This document shows positions 1 to 8,341 of a stretch of 64,000 nt of DNA, piece after piece. The stretch's first letter is position 1. Each line of letters opens with the position of its first letter. Under the pieces are notes generated by a model. That model was not told the origin of the DNA, did not search any database, and worked only from the letters and a program-made list of their open reading frames with translations. Made by a program: the position numbers and the translations under genes. Source of the DNA: Ruegeria sp. EL01 (GTDB lineage: Bacteria; Pseudomonadota; Alphaproteobacteria; Rhodobacterales; Rhodobacteraceae); assembly GCF_900313035.1 (NCBI RefSeq), contig NZ_OMPS01000047.1:1-64000 (forward strand). Direction: 5' to 3'.

Positions 1-71
1 TTTTTTTTAAGGGTACCGCTACCACCGAGATCTACCCACTGCGTATCGTCGGCAGCGTCAGCTGTGTATAA
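1..71. other. Residual sequencing adapter (Nextera i5-like), not genomic
   Basis: A T-run is followed by a core at 21-35 that matches the P5 flow-cell sequence (accaccgagatctac). Eight index-like bases follow, then tcgtcggcagcgtcag at about 46-63 and tgtgtataa, which is the Nextera read-1 mosaic-end region with a few mismatches. After about base 71 the sequence becomes a clean transposase reading frame. The match is from memory of the public adapter sequence. The errors suggest that a low-quality or long-read end was left in the assembly. Confidence 0.85.
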
Positions 72-352
72 ACGAAGCTGTCAGGGCGTCCAAATATCTT
101 GGACGGGCACTCTGGCGAAAGTTGACCGGCTATCACCGCCGAAGTCGCGCAGAGACGAAGATGCACTGCCTCAAACTCCTGGGCCAAGGCCTCATGGCCC
201 GAGACTTCGACCGGCAGGTCGCTGAGCTACAGATCCGGATCGCGGTGCTCAACCGCTACACCGCTCTTGGCATACCCATCACAGAGCCCGTAGGATGAGT
301 CTGTCCGCGGAAAGGGGAAGTGCGTTCAGACCCCGATTTGTGCAACAAAGCC
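72..352 (+). mobile_element. IS5-family insertion sequence, 3' end only
   Basis: The segment carries the C-terminal part of a DDE transposase and ends at 352 with an IS5-family-like terminal inverted repeat. Read from the right end the repeat starts GGCTTTGTTGCACAAA. The sequence immediately right of 352 resumes the reading frame of an enolase-superfamily gene, so the element sits inside that gene. The left part of the IS and its left inverted repeat lie beyond the contig end. The target duplication cannot be checked because only one junction is present. Confidence 0.8.
74..298 (+). pseudogene. IS5-family transposase, C-terminal fragment
   Basis: An open frame runs from the adapter junction to a TGA at 296-298. 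It encodes about 74 residues, including LTGYHRRSRAETKMHCLKLL followed by an Arg-Asp-Phe-Asp-Arg segment and the ending GIPITEPVG. This pattern (GYHxRS..E.KM..K..G) is typical of the C-terminus of IS5-family transposases, where the conserved Glu of the DDE triad lies in the SRAETKM segment. The N-terminal part with the two Asp residues is missing because the contig ends. In the genome the gene may be intact. Confidence 0.8.
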
Positions 353-587
353 GCGAAATGCCCAAAATTTCGGGACCCATCTCAATCACTGCACCGGGGA
401 CGCCATTTGCAAAGGCGGGCAGGTAATGCGGAATCGGACAGACCTCGCCCCAGCCTTTCAACCCGGTATCCGTTTCAAGGCACAGGATATGGGTTTTCAC
501 CGTCGCGCAGGTCTTGCCTTCGGCCATGTGATAGGTCTCATGACTGGTCAGATCGACAGACCAGAGCGCTATCTTGGTGACCTTCAT
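353..587 (-). pseudogene. Enolase-superfamily (mandelate racemase-like) gene, truncated by IS5 insertion
   Basis: The first 76 codons of a mandelate racemase/muconate lactonizing enzyme family protein are present, beginning MKVTKIALWSVDL and including TDTGLKGWGE and a YLPAFANGV segment. These are typical of the N-terminal capping domain. The frame then runs into IS5 sequence at 352, so the catalytic barrel domain is lost from this copy. The start overlaps the stop of the preceding intact family member (584-1690), so both belong to one minus-strand operon. The rest of the gene may lie on the other side of the IS, outside the window. The substrate is unknown. Comparison with betaine epimerases of the same family is suggestive only. 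Confidence 0.75.
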
Positions 588-1690
588 CGGTAGATTGCCA
601 CCGGATCACCTAGTGCATCTTCGTCCGGATGCACGCCCAGCCCCGACGCTTCGGGCAGGTGCAGGTGGCCATTGCTGTTGCGCGGGCCGCGGCCTGCGGC
701 GATGTCAACGGTGATCATGTCCTGACAGGCCCAGACCGCGTGACAGTTTTCATCCGGAATGGTGGCCGCCAGATGCAGCGCCTCGGTATCGGCCAGAACC
801 GAACCGCCTGTGGCCATCACAAACATATCGATGCCATGGGCCAGCGCGATGTCCCGCATCCGTGCGGCCTTGGTCAGCCCACCTACCCGGTTCAGCTTAA
901 TCCCAAACACCTCGGCCAACCCGTCACGGGCAATCCGGGCGGCGTCCTGCAAGGTCACAAGGCTTTCGTCGACTGAAACGGGCGAGGCATGACGACCCGA
1001 GATCCCCGCAATATCATCCAGCGTTTCACATGGCTGTTCGAACATCGCGTTCAGGTCCTCACAAGCCGTCATAACCCGCAGGGCCTGCTGCCGAGTCCAC
1101 CCCCGGTTCACATCATAAAGGACGATCTCACCCGGTTTTCGGATGCTTTCGACATCGCGGACACGGGCAATGTCTCGCTCCACATTTCCACCAATTTTGA
1201 CTGAATGGGCAACATAACCACGGCTTCGATACCGCTCAATGACCTCACGTGTTTCCTCCACCGTCTTGGTCCCCACCGAGGACGCAATCGGGCGCGGTGT
1301 GCGTGACCCCCCGCCCATCAGATCAGCGATCGGCAGGCCCGCCGCCTGCCCTGCGATGTCCCAGCACGCCATATCGATCGGGCTTTTCGCATAGAGATGT
1401 CCGGGCAAGGCAGTGTCCATCGCCCGCTCGACCTCAAGCACGTGGCGCGGATCAAGACCCAGAACAAAAGGTGCCATCGTTTGAATCCCGGCCCGGATGC
1501 CCGGCCCGTGGGCCGCAACATAGGTATGGCCCCATGGCGTCCCCTCACCCCACCCGATCAGGCCACTATCCGTTTCGATTTTCACCAGAGTTGCGTCCAA
1601 AACCTCGAACTTCAGACGACCGCCGGACAGCCAATAGGGATGCTCGAGCGGCAGATCGACGTGATAGACCGAGATCCGGGTGATTTTCAT
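584..1690 (-). CDS. Mandelate racemase/muconate lactonizing enzyme family protein
   Basis: A 368-aa enolase-superfamily protein of normal length. It has an N-terminal capping domain (TDSGLIGWGEGTP) and a barrel with the expected metal ligands: Asp in LYDVNRGW, Glu in MFEQPC, and Asp/Glu in VSVDES. Catalytic-type lysines are seen in HSVKIGG and GIKLNRVGG. Relatives include proline-betaine and hydroxyproline-betaine epimerases of marine roseobacters, which abstract the alpha proton of a betaine carboxylate. Here the usual KxK motif reads SVK, so the first Lys is not obvious and the reaction may differ. The gene overlaps its neighbours by 4 bp on both sides. Its context of DddQ and a dimethylglycine-dehydrogenase-like protein suggests an onium or betaine substrate. 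Confidence 0.85.
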   Translation of the reverse strand: MKITRISVYHVDLPLEHPYWLSGGRLKFEVLDATLVKIETDSGLIGWGEGTPWGHTYVAAHGPGIRAGIQTMAPFVLGLDPRHVLEVERAMDTALPGHLYAKSPIDMACWDIAGQAAGLPIADLMGGGSRTPRPIASSVGTKTVEETREVIERYRSRGYVAHSVKIGGNVERDIARVRDVESIRKPGEIVLYDVNRGWTRQQALRVMTACEDLNAMFEQPCETLDDIAGISGRHASPVSVDESLVTLQDAARIARDGLAEVFGIKLNRVGGLTKAARMRDIALAHGIDMFVMATGGSVLADTEALHLAATIPDENCHAVWACQDMITVDIAAGRGPRNSNGHLHLPEASGLGVHPDEDALGDPVAIYR

Positions 1691-1971
1691 TTCAGCTCCA
1701 ATTCGATAAACGACATCGGGGCATCCCCCGCATTGATCACGTTGTGCTGGACGCCCTTATCCCGGCGATACGCTGCGCCAGCAGGAACGGTGACTTCGTT
1801 GATCGTGCCATCCGGCAGCTCCAGACGCATGTGACATTCGGTGACAGCTGTAATGACGTAGTCCATCGCGTGGCGATGCCATCCTGTTTGCGCTCCGGGC
1901 TCGAAATCGAAACGGGTTACCCGGACGCGCGCGTCGTCGATCATCTGGGTTGCAACGGCTTGTGGTCTCAT
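1687..1971 (-). CDS. Small single-domain cupin protein
   Basis: A 94-aa cupin starting MRPQAVATQMIDD. This ATG is chosen over an upstream ATG at 2034 because GAGG lies about 12 bases before it and because cupin homology starts here. Metal-site residues appear as GWHRHAMDY, with a second His in KGVQHNV, which fits a minimal RmlC-type cupin fold. It overlaps the next gene by ATGA and lies 100 bases after dddQ. It is too short to be a DMSP lyase of the DddQ type. A role in handling the same substrate is inferred from position only. Confidence 0.7.
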   Translation of the reverse strand: MRPQAVATQMIDDARVRVTRFDFEPGAQTGWHRHAMDYVITAVTECHMRLELPDGTINEVTVPAGAAYRRDKGVQHNVINAGDAPMSFIELELK

Positions 1972-2071
1972 TTCAATCAATCCTCTTCTGGTTGTCTTGT
2001 TCCGCCTAATCTGCGCATCAGATCTGCCCCACACACGTCAATGATCCGAACCGTCAGTTGGTCAGGTCACA

Positions 2072-2650
2072 TCATGCGAGATCCATTTGCGGAAAATCCT
2101 CAATACCCTCGCCCCGCCATAGGACGAACGTCAGGATCGATTTGTCGTAGGTATCCATCGCATGGCTTTGCCAACTGCCGTGCAGACGCGTTTGTCCCGG
2201 TGCAATCTGGGCTTCATCCCCGGCGACTTTGAACAGGGCATTTCCGGCGAGGTTCAGATACAACTCCTCAGCCTGATGACTGTGCCAATCGTATTTCAAA
2301 CCCGCCTCCCAAAAAGCAATGTATCCACGCAGCTGGGTCGAATGAAAGTGACCGTTCGGACCGAACAACTCAAAGTACCCATACCTGTTCAGAAAGTCGG
2401 CACCGACCTCTTCCTCGGAATAGGCAAGCTGCCAGTTGACTAGATGCGCTGTTGCGCGAACCGCGTCGACCATGGGCGCGGTCAAATCTGTTCCAGCCTC
2501 GTCAAACCTTTTGACCAAATCCAACGCGGGGATGGGCGTCGGCAGCAAACCCGACCGTGTCAGATCGGTCGGCCAGGCCCCGAACTTCGATAGATCGGGG
2601 TGTGATTTGTGTAGCTGACGGGCTGCTTCAAGGAGGTCGTCGAGGGTCAC
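2072..2650 (-). CDS. dddQ: DMSP lyase DddQ (cupin)
   Basis: A 192-aa protein, the usual DddQ length. DddQ cleaves dimethylsulfoniopropionate to dimethyl sulfide and acrylate in the cytoplasm. The cupin signature is HSHQAEELYLNLAG. Counting residues gives Tyr120, His123, His125, Glu129, Tyr131 and His163. From memory, the metal ligands and catalytic tyrosine of Ruegeria lacuscaerulensis DddQ carry the same numbers, which strongly supports the call. The start overlaps the MDR gene stop by ATGA, so the two are cotranscribed. No acuI/acuK acrylate genes are seen here. Co-location with betaine-type demethylation genes suggests that DMSP is handled as one of several onium osmolytes, or that the enzyme has a related natural substrate. 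Confidence 0.88.
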   Translation of the reverse strand: MTLDDLLEAARQLHKSHPDLSKFGAWPTDLTRSGLLPTPIPALDLVKRFDEAGTDLTAPMVDAVRATAHLVNWQLAYSEEEVGADFLNRYGYFELFGPNGHFHSTQLRGYIAFWEAGLKYDWHSHQAEELYLNLAGNALFKVAGDEAQIAPGQTRLHGSWQSHAMDTYDKSILTFVLWRGEGIEDFPQMDLA

Positions 2651-3729
2651 GGGACGACCACAATGTTGCCGGTATGCGCTTTGTCGATAAAGGCCTGCTG
2701 GGCCTCACGCAGATCAGCTAGTGGATAGGTTGCTGCCAAGACTGGCTTAATTTTGCCATCCTCTATGTATTTCACCACATCCGTGAAGTTTTCCGGCCTG
2801 TTTACGGTCGACCCGGTGAAGGTCAGATCGCGCAGATAGAAGGTGCGCAGGTCAAGTTCGACCAGCGGGCCTGCGATTGCACCGGAACAGGTATAACGAC
2901 CACCTCGCTCTAACACATCAATCAGGCTGGCCCACATCGACCCGCCAACGACATCTGCAACCACTGTCACTTTGTCACCCTTCAGCGCAGCTTTCAGGTT
3001 CTCTGGGCTGCGCGGCAGAATGCGGTCGGGCCCAAGCTTGGCGACGTCTTCATGTTTGGCTTCGGACGCCATGGCTATCACCCGCGCACCGCGCAGCTTG
3101 GACAGTTGGATCAACGCGCCGCCAACCCCGCCGGAAGCGCCAGGGATCAGAACGGTATCGCCCGCGCCAACATTGGCGCGGTCCACCATGCCTTCGGCGG
3201 TGACATAGCCGCAGATGAACGTGGCCAGCTCCGCGTCGCTCAGATCAGTCTCGATTGGCGCGACGCCGCGCACATCAGCCTTGGTGTATTCCGCAAATCC
3301 GCCATCGCATTCCGACCCGAAATATCCGGCCTTGTCGCGGTTCATCGGATCGTCCCAGTCGCGCAGCCACCCGGCCACCATGACGCGTCCACCGATCAGG
3401 GACGGATCAGCCCCCGCCCCAACAGCCACCACGGTTCCCACTGCATCCGCGCCCTGAACGCGCGGGAAGGTCAGTGGCGCACCGCCCCATGTGCTGTCTC
3501 CGTCATCAACCTGCGAATAGGCGCCGCCGGTTGTGGCCTCATCCACGGCCTTGGAATACCATCCCGTTCGCGTATTCACGTCCGTATTGTTCAGACCGCA
3601 GGCACCAACCTTGATCACCACCTCCATCGGGCCAGCTTGCGGCGTTGGCCAGTCGTCGTGCCATTCGTATTTGTCCAGATCACCATGGCCGGTCAGGACC
3701 ATGGCCTTCATTGTTTCAGGCAGCGCCAT
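2647..3729 (-). CDS. Zinc-type/quinone oxidoreductase-like MDR dehydrogenase
   Basis: A 360-aa medium-chain dehydrogenase/reductase. The N-terminal GroES-like domain contains ACGLNNTDVNTR, and the Rossmann domain has the nucleotide-binding loop GASGGVGGA near residue 200. The C-terminus TGNIVVVP is typical of the family. The four-Cys structural zinc site is not visible, so it is closer to quinone reductase-like MDRs than to classical alcohol dehydrogenases. It is not obviously AcuI, the acryloyl-CoA reductase often linked to DMSP lyases. It overlaps both the upstream 817-aa gene and dddQ, so the three are translationally coupled. The substrate is unknown. Confidence 0.8.
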   Translation of the reverse strand: MALPETMKAMVLTGHGDLDKYEWHDDWPTPQAGPMEVVIKVGACGLNNTDVNTRTGWYSKAVDEATTGGAYSQVDDGDSTWGGAPLTFPRVQGADAVGTVVAVGAGADPSLIGGRVMVAGWLRDWDDPMNRDKAGYFGSECDGGFAEYTKADVRGVAPIETDLSDAELATFICGYVTAEGMVDRANVGAGDTVLIPGASGGVGGALIQLSKLRGARVIAMASEAKHEDVAKLGPDRILPRSPENLKAALKGDKVTVVADVVGGSMWASLIDVLERGGRYTCSGAIAGPLVELDLRTFYLRDLTFTGSTVNRPENFTDVVKYIEDGKIKPVLAATYPLADLREAQQAFIDKAHTGNIVVVP

Positions 3730-6182
3730 CAGATTGTCTCCAGAATTGCATCGGTTCGCGGCAGCAGGCTGTCTGGGTCATATGCGGGTTCGCCCAACAC
3801 GCGGGCTGCGCGGGGTTGGCCATGGATCACTACCGTCAGCTCTGTCCCCGGTTTCGCGGCGACTGGCTTGATGTACGCAAAGGCCAGAATCTTTCCGACT
3901 GTGTGACCATAAGCCACCGAGGCGGTTGACCCGACAACGTACCCATCCAACAGAACCGCCTCGCCGCCATGGCCGTCAATCTCTCCATCCGGTTCGATTT
4001 CCAGATAGGCGCAGATCCAGGGAAGGTCGGTGTTCAGCGTCTTGTCGCGGCCCAGATAACCCTTGTCCTTGCGCGCAAAGCGTAGCACGTCAGCCTCAGC
4101 CAACGTGACCTCGTTGGTCAGTTCGCCCGCGCCTTTGAAGCCCTTCTCCATCCGCATCACGTTCATCGCAAAGCTGCCATAGTCGGCAATGCCATGCGGT
4201 TCCCCCGCTGCCCAAAGCGCTTGATAGACATCCAGGCAAGCTGCGTTCGGCATATGTAACTCCCAACCGAGTTCACCGGCATAGGACATGTGGAGAGCCC
4301 ACACCTGATGTCCCGCGATCATGATCTGTTGCGCGGACAACCAGCGGAATCCCGCATTGTTCAGATCGGTATCGGTGCAGCGGGACATAACTTTGCGCGC
4401 TCGGGGGCCGTTCAACGAAAGGGCCGACCAGTCAGAAGACAGGGCGGTAATCTGTACATCCTCATCCCAGCGCTGCTGCCCCAGATGGTCCAGCAGGCGC
4501 TGTTCAAAAAAGGCAGCGCAAACCAGATAGAACCGCTGTTCGGCCATGCGGACGATGGTTGTCTCCAATTCGATACGCCCACGCCGGTTCAACATGTGGG
4601 TCAGCGTGATTGAACCGGTCTTTTGAGGCATCCGGTTGGCGGTCAGCCGGTCCAGCATGGCATAGGCGTCGGGCCCCGACATCTCGACCTTGGTAAAGGC
4701 GGTGACATCCATGATGCCCACGCGTTCGCGCACAGCTTTGACCTCGGCCGCGACCATGTCATCCACCGGCGTCCGGCGGAAGGAATAGTAATCGCGCTGC
4801 TCAACACCATCGCGCGCGAACCAGCGGGGACGTTCAAAGCCATAGACCTCTTCATGCACCGCGCCTTTGGATTTCAGTAGGTCATACAAGGGTGACGGCT
4901 TGATCGGACGCCCGGCCGGACGGTTGAAATGCGGGAAGGGAATTTCATGGCGCAGGCAGTAGTCTTCCTCGGCCTTGGTCACCTGCCAATCTTTGGTGGC
5001 GTAGCTGCCAAACCGGCGCGGGTCATACTCGCGCATCGAGATATCGGCGGCCCCATGAACCATCCAACGTGCCAGTTCGCGGGTTAACCCCGGTCCCCAG
5101 CCGATACCGATTTGTGTTCCGCAACAGCACCAATAGTTCCGCACACCCGCCGCAGGCCCGATCAAAGGATTGCCGTCGGGGGGATGCGAAATCGCCCCGT
5201 GCACGTCGCGCTGAATGCCAAGTTCAGCAAAAATCGGCATCCGGTTCAGGCTTTCTTCAAGCCACGGCATCACCCGGTCGTAATCCGCATCGAACAGCCA
5301 GTTTTCGTATTCCCAAGGGCAATGATCATGCCAGACCGAGTTCGGGTTCTCTTTCTCGTAAATCCCGATCAGGCCGCGGTTCTGTTCCATCCGGATATAG
5401 CCCGAGACCTTACGGTCATCGCGGATCACCGGTAGTTCTTTGTCCAGACCTTGAAATTCCGGCACCGGTTCGGTCACGAAGTAATGGTGCGTCATCGAGG
5501 TCATCGGCAGTTGCAGACCCGACCATTCACCCATCTGCCGCGCATAGGTGCCGCCTGCGTTCACCACATGCTCGCAGGTGATGGTGCCCTTCTCGGTTTC
5601 GATCACCCATTCACCATTCTCGGCTTGGGTGATGTTTGTGGCCCGGCAGTTTCGGACGATGCGCACCCCCTTTTGACGCGCGCCAGTGGCCATGGCCATG
5701 GTCACATTGGTGGGGTCGACATGGCCATCATCTGGCGTAGAGAGCGCACCCAACACGCCTTCGAGATTATAGAATGGGTGAAGCTCGGCCACCTTGTCCG
5801 GTCCGACCAGCTCGATGTTGAACCCCAGCGACCGGCCCACTGACAGGCTGTGGCGTAGCCAGTCCATCTCATCCTCGGTGTAGGCTAGACGGAAAGAGCC
5901 GCAGCCATGCCATGTGACAGGCTGGTCGGTTTCAGCCTCCAACGCGCCGGAATAGAGACCTATGTTGTAACCGACGCATTTGCCCAAACCAAAGCTTGAG
6001 GTCGAATGCGTGATCTGACCCGCCGCGTGCCAGGTGCTGCCGCTGGTCAGCTCAGCCTTTTCCAGCAGCACAGTCTCGCTGCCCCAGCCTTCATGCGCCA
6101 AATGATAGGCCAGACCAACCCCCATGACACCACCCCCTACGATCACCACGCGGACATGAGAGGGCAGGCTCTTCTCGGACAT
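3729..6182 (-). CDS. FAD-dependent dimethylglycine/sarcosine dehydrogenase-like protein with GcvT domain
   Basis: An 817-aa two-domain enzyme. Residues about 10-400 form a DAO-type FAD domain with IVGGGVMGVGLAYHL and SGSTWHAAGQ. The His in the latter is the usual covalent FAD attachment residue in dimethylglycine dehydrogenases. Residues about 420-810 are GcvT-like tetrahydrofolate-binding domains (LDRLTANRMP, YAGELGWELHMP, MEKGF). Such enzymes oxidatively demethylate N-methylated glycines and pass the one-carbon unit to folate. A GAGGA-type ribosome site precedes the ATG. It is the first gene of the minus-strand operon and lies 68 bases from the divergent RpiR gene. DMSP demethylase DmdA is also GcvT-family, but this fused form is not DmdA. 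Confidence 0.88.
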   Translation of the reverse strand: MSEKSLPSHVRVVIVGGGVMGVGLAYHLAHEGWGSETVLLEKAELTSGSTWHAAGQITHSTSSFGLGKCVGYNIGLYSGALEAETDQPVTWHGCGSFRLAYTEDEMDWLRHSLSVGRSLGFNIELVGPDKVAELHPFYNLEGVLGALSTPDDGHVDPTNVTMAMATGARQKGVRIVRNCRATNITQAENGEWVIETEKGTITCEHVVNAGGTYARQMGEWSGLQLPMTSMTHHYFVTEPVPEFQGLDKELPVIRDDRKVSGYIRMEQNRGLIGIYEKENPNSVWHDHCPWEYENWLFDADYDRVMPWLEESLNRMPIFAELGIQRDVHGAISHPPDGNPLIGPAAGVRNYWCCCGTQIGIGWGPGLTRELARWMVHGAADISMREYDPRRFGSYATKDWQVTKAEEDYCLRHEIPFPHFNRPAGRPIKPSPLYDLLKSKGAVHEEVYGFERPRWFARDGVEQRDYYSFRRTPVDDMVAAEVKAVRERVGIMDVTAFTKVEMSGPDAYAMLDRLTANRMPQKTGSITLTHMLNRRGRIELETTIVRMAEQRFYLVCAAFFEQRLLDHLGQQRWDEDVQITALSSDWSALSLNGPRARKVMSRCTDTDLNNAGFRWLSAQQIMIAGHQVWALHMSYAGELGWELHMPNAACLDVYQALWAAGEPHGIADYGSFAMNVMRMEKGFKGAGELTNEVTLAEADVLRFARKDKGYLGRDKTLNTDLPWICAYLEIEPDGEIDGHGGEAVLLDGYVVGSTASVAYGHTVGKILAFAYIKPVAAKPGTELTVVIHGQPRAARVLGEPAYDPDSLLPRTDAILETI

Positions 6183-6229
6183 GATTTTTCCTCTTCCCGA
6201 GTCGCGTTTCTGCTCGACAGGCTAATTCC

Positions 6230-6267
6230 ACATTTGTACCATCATCAATCATGAATGACACAAATGT
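6230..6267. promoter_or_regulatory. Candidate RpiR operator in divergent promoter
   Basis: Inverted repeats ACATTTGT (6230-6237) and ACAAATGT (6260-6267) flank two copies of a CATCATCAATC-like stretch. They lie over the start codon of the RpiR-family gene and just upstream of the divergent FAD/GcvT gene. A location between an RpiR gene and its likely target operon is typical for an autoregulatory site. The assignment is an inference from position and symmetry. Confidence 0.4.
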
Positions 6268-7138
6268 ATCATCAATCGTTCTCGACCGCCTGTCCGAAGA
6301 ATGGGACGCCCTGACCCCCGAGGCGCAGAAAGCTGCGCGATACGTGCTGGAAAACCCAACGGATGTAGGGGTTTCAACCGTGCGCGAGATTGCCGAAGCC
6401 GCCAAGGTCAAACCCAACACTTTTGTGCGCATGGCTCGGCAGGTGGGGTTCGAAGGGTATGAAGATTTCCGCACGCCTTTCCGCGATGCGATTCGGCAGG
6501 GCAGCGTCTCTTTCCCCGACCGCGCCCGGTGGTTGGAGACCATCGGAAAATCGGGCGAACTGGGCGAGTTGTATGCCGACGTGATTGGTGCCGCGATCCA
6601 AAACATCGAAGACACCTTTGCCGGGATTGACGCCAACCGCCTGAAAGCCGCCGCCGAAGATATCTGGAATTGCCGTCAGATTTTCACGCTGGGGGTTGGC
6701 GTCAACAATTCCAACGCGCGTAACTTTACCTACCTAGCCTCAACAGGCATGAAGCAATTCCACGCCATCCCCCGCCCCGGATCAACGCCAGTGGATGATC
6801 TGGCTTGGGCTGACGAGCAGGACGTGCTGATCGCGATCACCTGCCACCCGTATCGCACGGAAGTGATCGACGCGATAAAACTAGCCCGGCGTCAGGGTCT
6901 GACCGTCATCGGCCTGTCCGACAGTCCAGCCAGCCCGGTGGTCCTGAACGCGCAACATGGCTTTGTTGTTGCTGCGGATACCCCGCAATTCTTCCCGTCC
7001 TCCGTTTCAACCATCGCGCTACTGGAAACGCTTCTGTCCTTTGTGATCGCAGTGTCCAGCGACGAGATCGTCGAGCGTGTCGAACGGTTTCATCGTCGTC
7101 GTCACGAACTTGGCCTCTATGCAGAGGAGCCTGAATGA
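6251..7138 (+). CDS. RpiR/MurR-family transcriptional regulator
   Basis: A 295-aa protein with an N-terminal RpiR helix-turn-helix (residues about 5-85, including TVREIAEAAKVKPNTFVRMA) and a C-terminal SIS domain (about 125-260) that would bind a phosphosugar or other small effector. It is divergent from the dddQ-containing operon and overlaps the Rieske gene start by ATGA, so it likely controls both arms. Roseobacter RpiR proteins of this type commonly sit beside betaine and amino-sugar catabolic genes. The effector cannot be read from the sequence. Confidence 0.88.
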   Translation: MNDTNVSSIVLDRLSEEWDALTPEAQKAARYVLENPTDVGVSTVREIAEAAKVKPNTFVRMARQVGFEGYEDFRTPFRDAIRQGSVSFPDRARWLETIGKSGELGELYADVIGAAIQNIEDTFAGIDANRLKAAAEDIWNCRQIFTLGVGVNNSNARNFTYLASTGMKQFHAIPRPGSTPVDDLAWADEQDVLIAITCHPYRTEVIDAIKLARRQGLTVIGLSDSPASPVVLNAQHGFVVAADTPQFFPSSVSTIALLETLLSFVIAVSSDEIVERVERFHRRRHELGLYAEEPE

Positions 7139-8226
7139 ACGCCCCCCTGACCCGATCTCTGGATGCGCGGTATTACACCGACCCTGCGGTTTTCGCACAA
7201 GAGATGCAGGGCCTTCTGGCGCGAACTTGGCAATTCGCAGGTCACGTGGCGCAGGTGCGGGACACAGGGGATTACTTCACGTTTGAGATCGCTGGACAAA
7301 ACCTGTTCTGCATCCGCGGCCGCGATGGTGAGATCCGCACCTTCTACAACGTCTGCCAGCACCGCGCGCATGAGATGGTCAGCGGTGCGGGCAATACCCG
7401 CGTCGTCGTTTGCCCCTATCATTCCTGGTCCTATGAGCTGACCGGCCAGCTACGTGCCGGGCCCAACATCAAATCCGTCCCCGGTTTTGACCGCAGCGCC
7501 ATCTGCCTGGCATCCGTGCGTACTGAAATCTTCAACGGTTTCATCTTCGTCAATCTGGACGAGGACGCCGCCCCGATGGACGACTGGTACCCCGGCGTGC
7601 GCGAAGAAACCCGCGCTTTCGTCCCCCATGTCGACGATCTGGAGCCGCTGGAATGGGTCGAGATTTCGGAAAACTGCAACTGGAAGGTCAGTATCGAAAA
7701 CTACTCGGAATGCTATCACTGCCCCCTCAATCACCAGACCTTTGCCGAGGGCGTGGTCAAACCGGAAACCTATGACATTCAACCCGACCCTAGGGGCGGT
7801 TATGTGCTGCGCCACACCACCGAATGCCAAAGCCTCGACAAGATGACCTATCCGATCGACCTGTCGGTGCCGCACGCGGGCGACTACCAGTCATGGTTCC
7901 TGTGGCCAATGTTCTCGTTCCAATGCTATCCTGGCAATGTGCTGAACACCTATCATTGGCGCGCGAACGACGCCGACCACTGCACTGTCTGGCGCGGCTG
8001 GTACACCGAGGGTGGATCAGAAAGCGCCGTGATCCGACAACTGGCCATTCAGGATCGAGCGACCACAGTCGAGGAAGATATCCGCCTTGTGGAATCCGTC
8101 CATCGCGGCCTGAAATCCCGCGGCTATCGGCCCGGCCCGCTGGTGCTGGACCCTGGGTGCGGCGTGATGTCGGAACACTCGATCGCCCGGTTGCAACAGT
8201 GGATGCGCGCGGCGGTCGATCCTTGA
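7135..8226 (+). CDS. Rieske-type ring-hydroxylating/GbcA-like monooxygenase alpha subunit
   Basis: A 363-aa Rieske non-heme iron oxygenase. The Rieske cluster ligands are Cys74-x-His76 and Cys93-x2-His96 (CQHRAHE and CPYHSW). The mononuclear iron motif ENYSECYHCPLNH holds His195 and His200. This CYHCPLNH form is typical of the glycine-betaine monooxygenase (GbcA), carnitine and stachydrine demethylase group rather than of aromatic dioxygenases. Such enzymes remove a methyl group from a quaternary amine as formaldehyde, using a separate ferredoxin-reductase partner that is not present in the window. The gene is coupled to the RpiR regulator by a 4-bp overlap. Confidence 0.88.
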   Translation: MNAPLTRSLDARYYTDPAVFAQEMQGLLARTWQFAGHVAQVRDTGDYFTFEIAGQNLFCIRGRDGEIRTFYNVCQHRAHEMVSGAGNTRVVVCPYHSWSYELTGQLRAGPNIKSVPGFDRSAICLASVRTEIFNGFIFVNLDEDAAPMDDWYPGVREETRAFVPHVDDLEPLEWVEISENCNWKVSIENYSECYHCPLNHQTFAEGVVKPETYDIQPDPRGGYVLRHTTECQSLDKMTYPIDLSVPHAGDYQSWFLWPMFSFQCYPGNVLNTYHWRANDADHCTVWRGWYTEGGSESAVIRQLAIQDRATTVEEDIRLVESVHRGLKSRGYRPGPLVLDPGCGVMSEHSIARLQQWMRAAVDP

Positions 8227-8341
8227 TCAGGGTTGCTGGTGCCTGAAAACAGGCAATCGGAAACCGCGTCTTACGCTTGATAATCCCCAAACCGCAGTAT
8301 CTATTTGCCCCGCCTGACAGACAGAAACACCGGAGATTTCA

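Noticed and set aside
1..8. T-run as a transcription terminator tail
   Set aside because: It belongs to the adapter-like contig end, not to genomic sequence.
2647..3729. AcuI acryloyl-CoA reductase for the DMSP pathway
   Set aside because: The protein is MDR family but longer than AcuI, and the start and internal segments do not look like AcuI. Linkage to dddQ alone is not enough.
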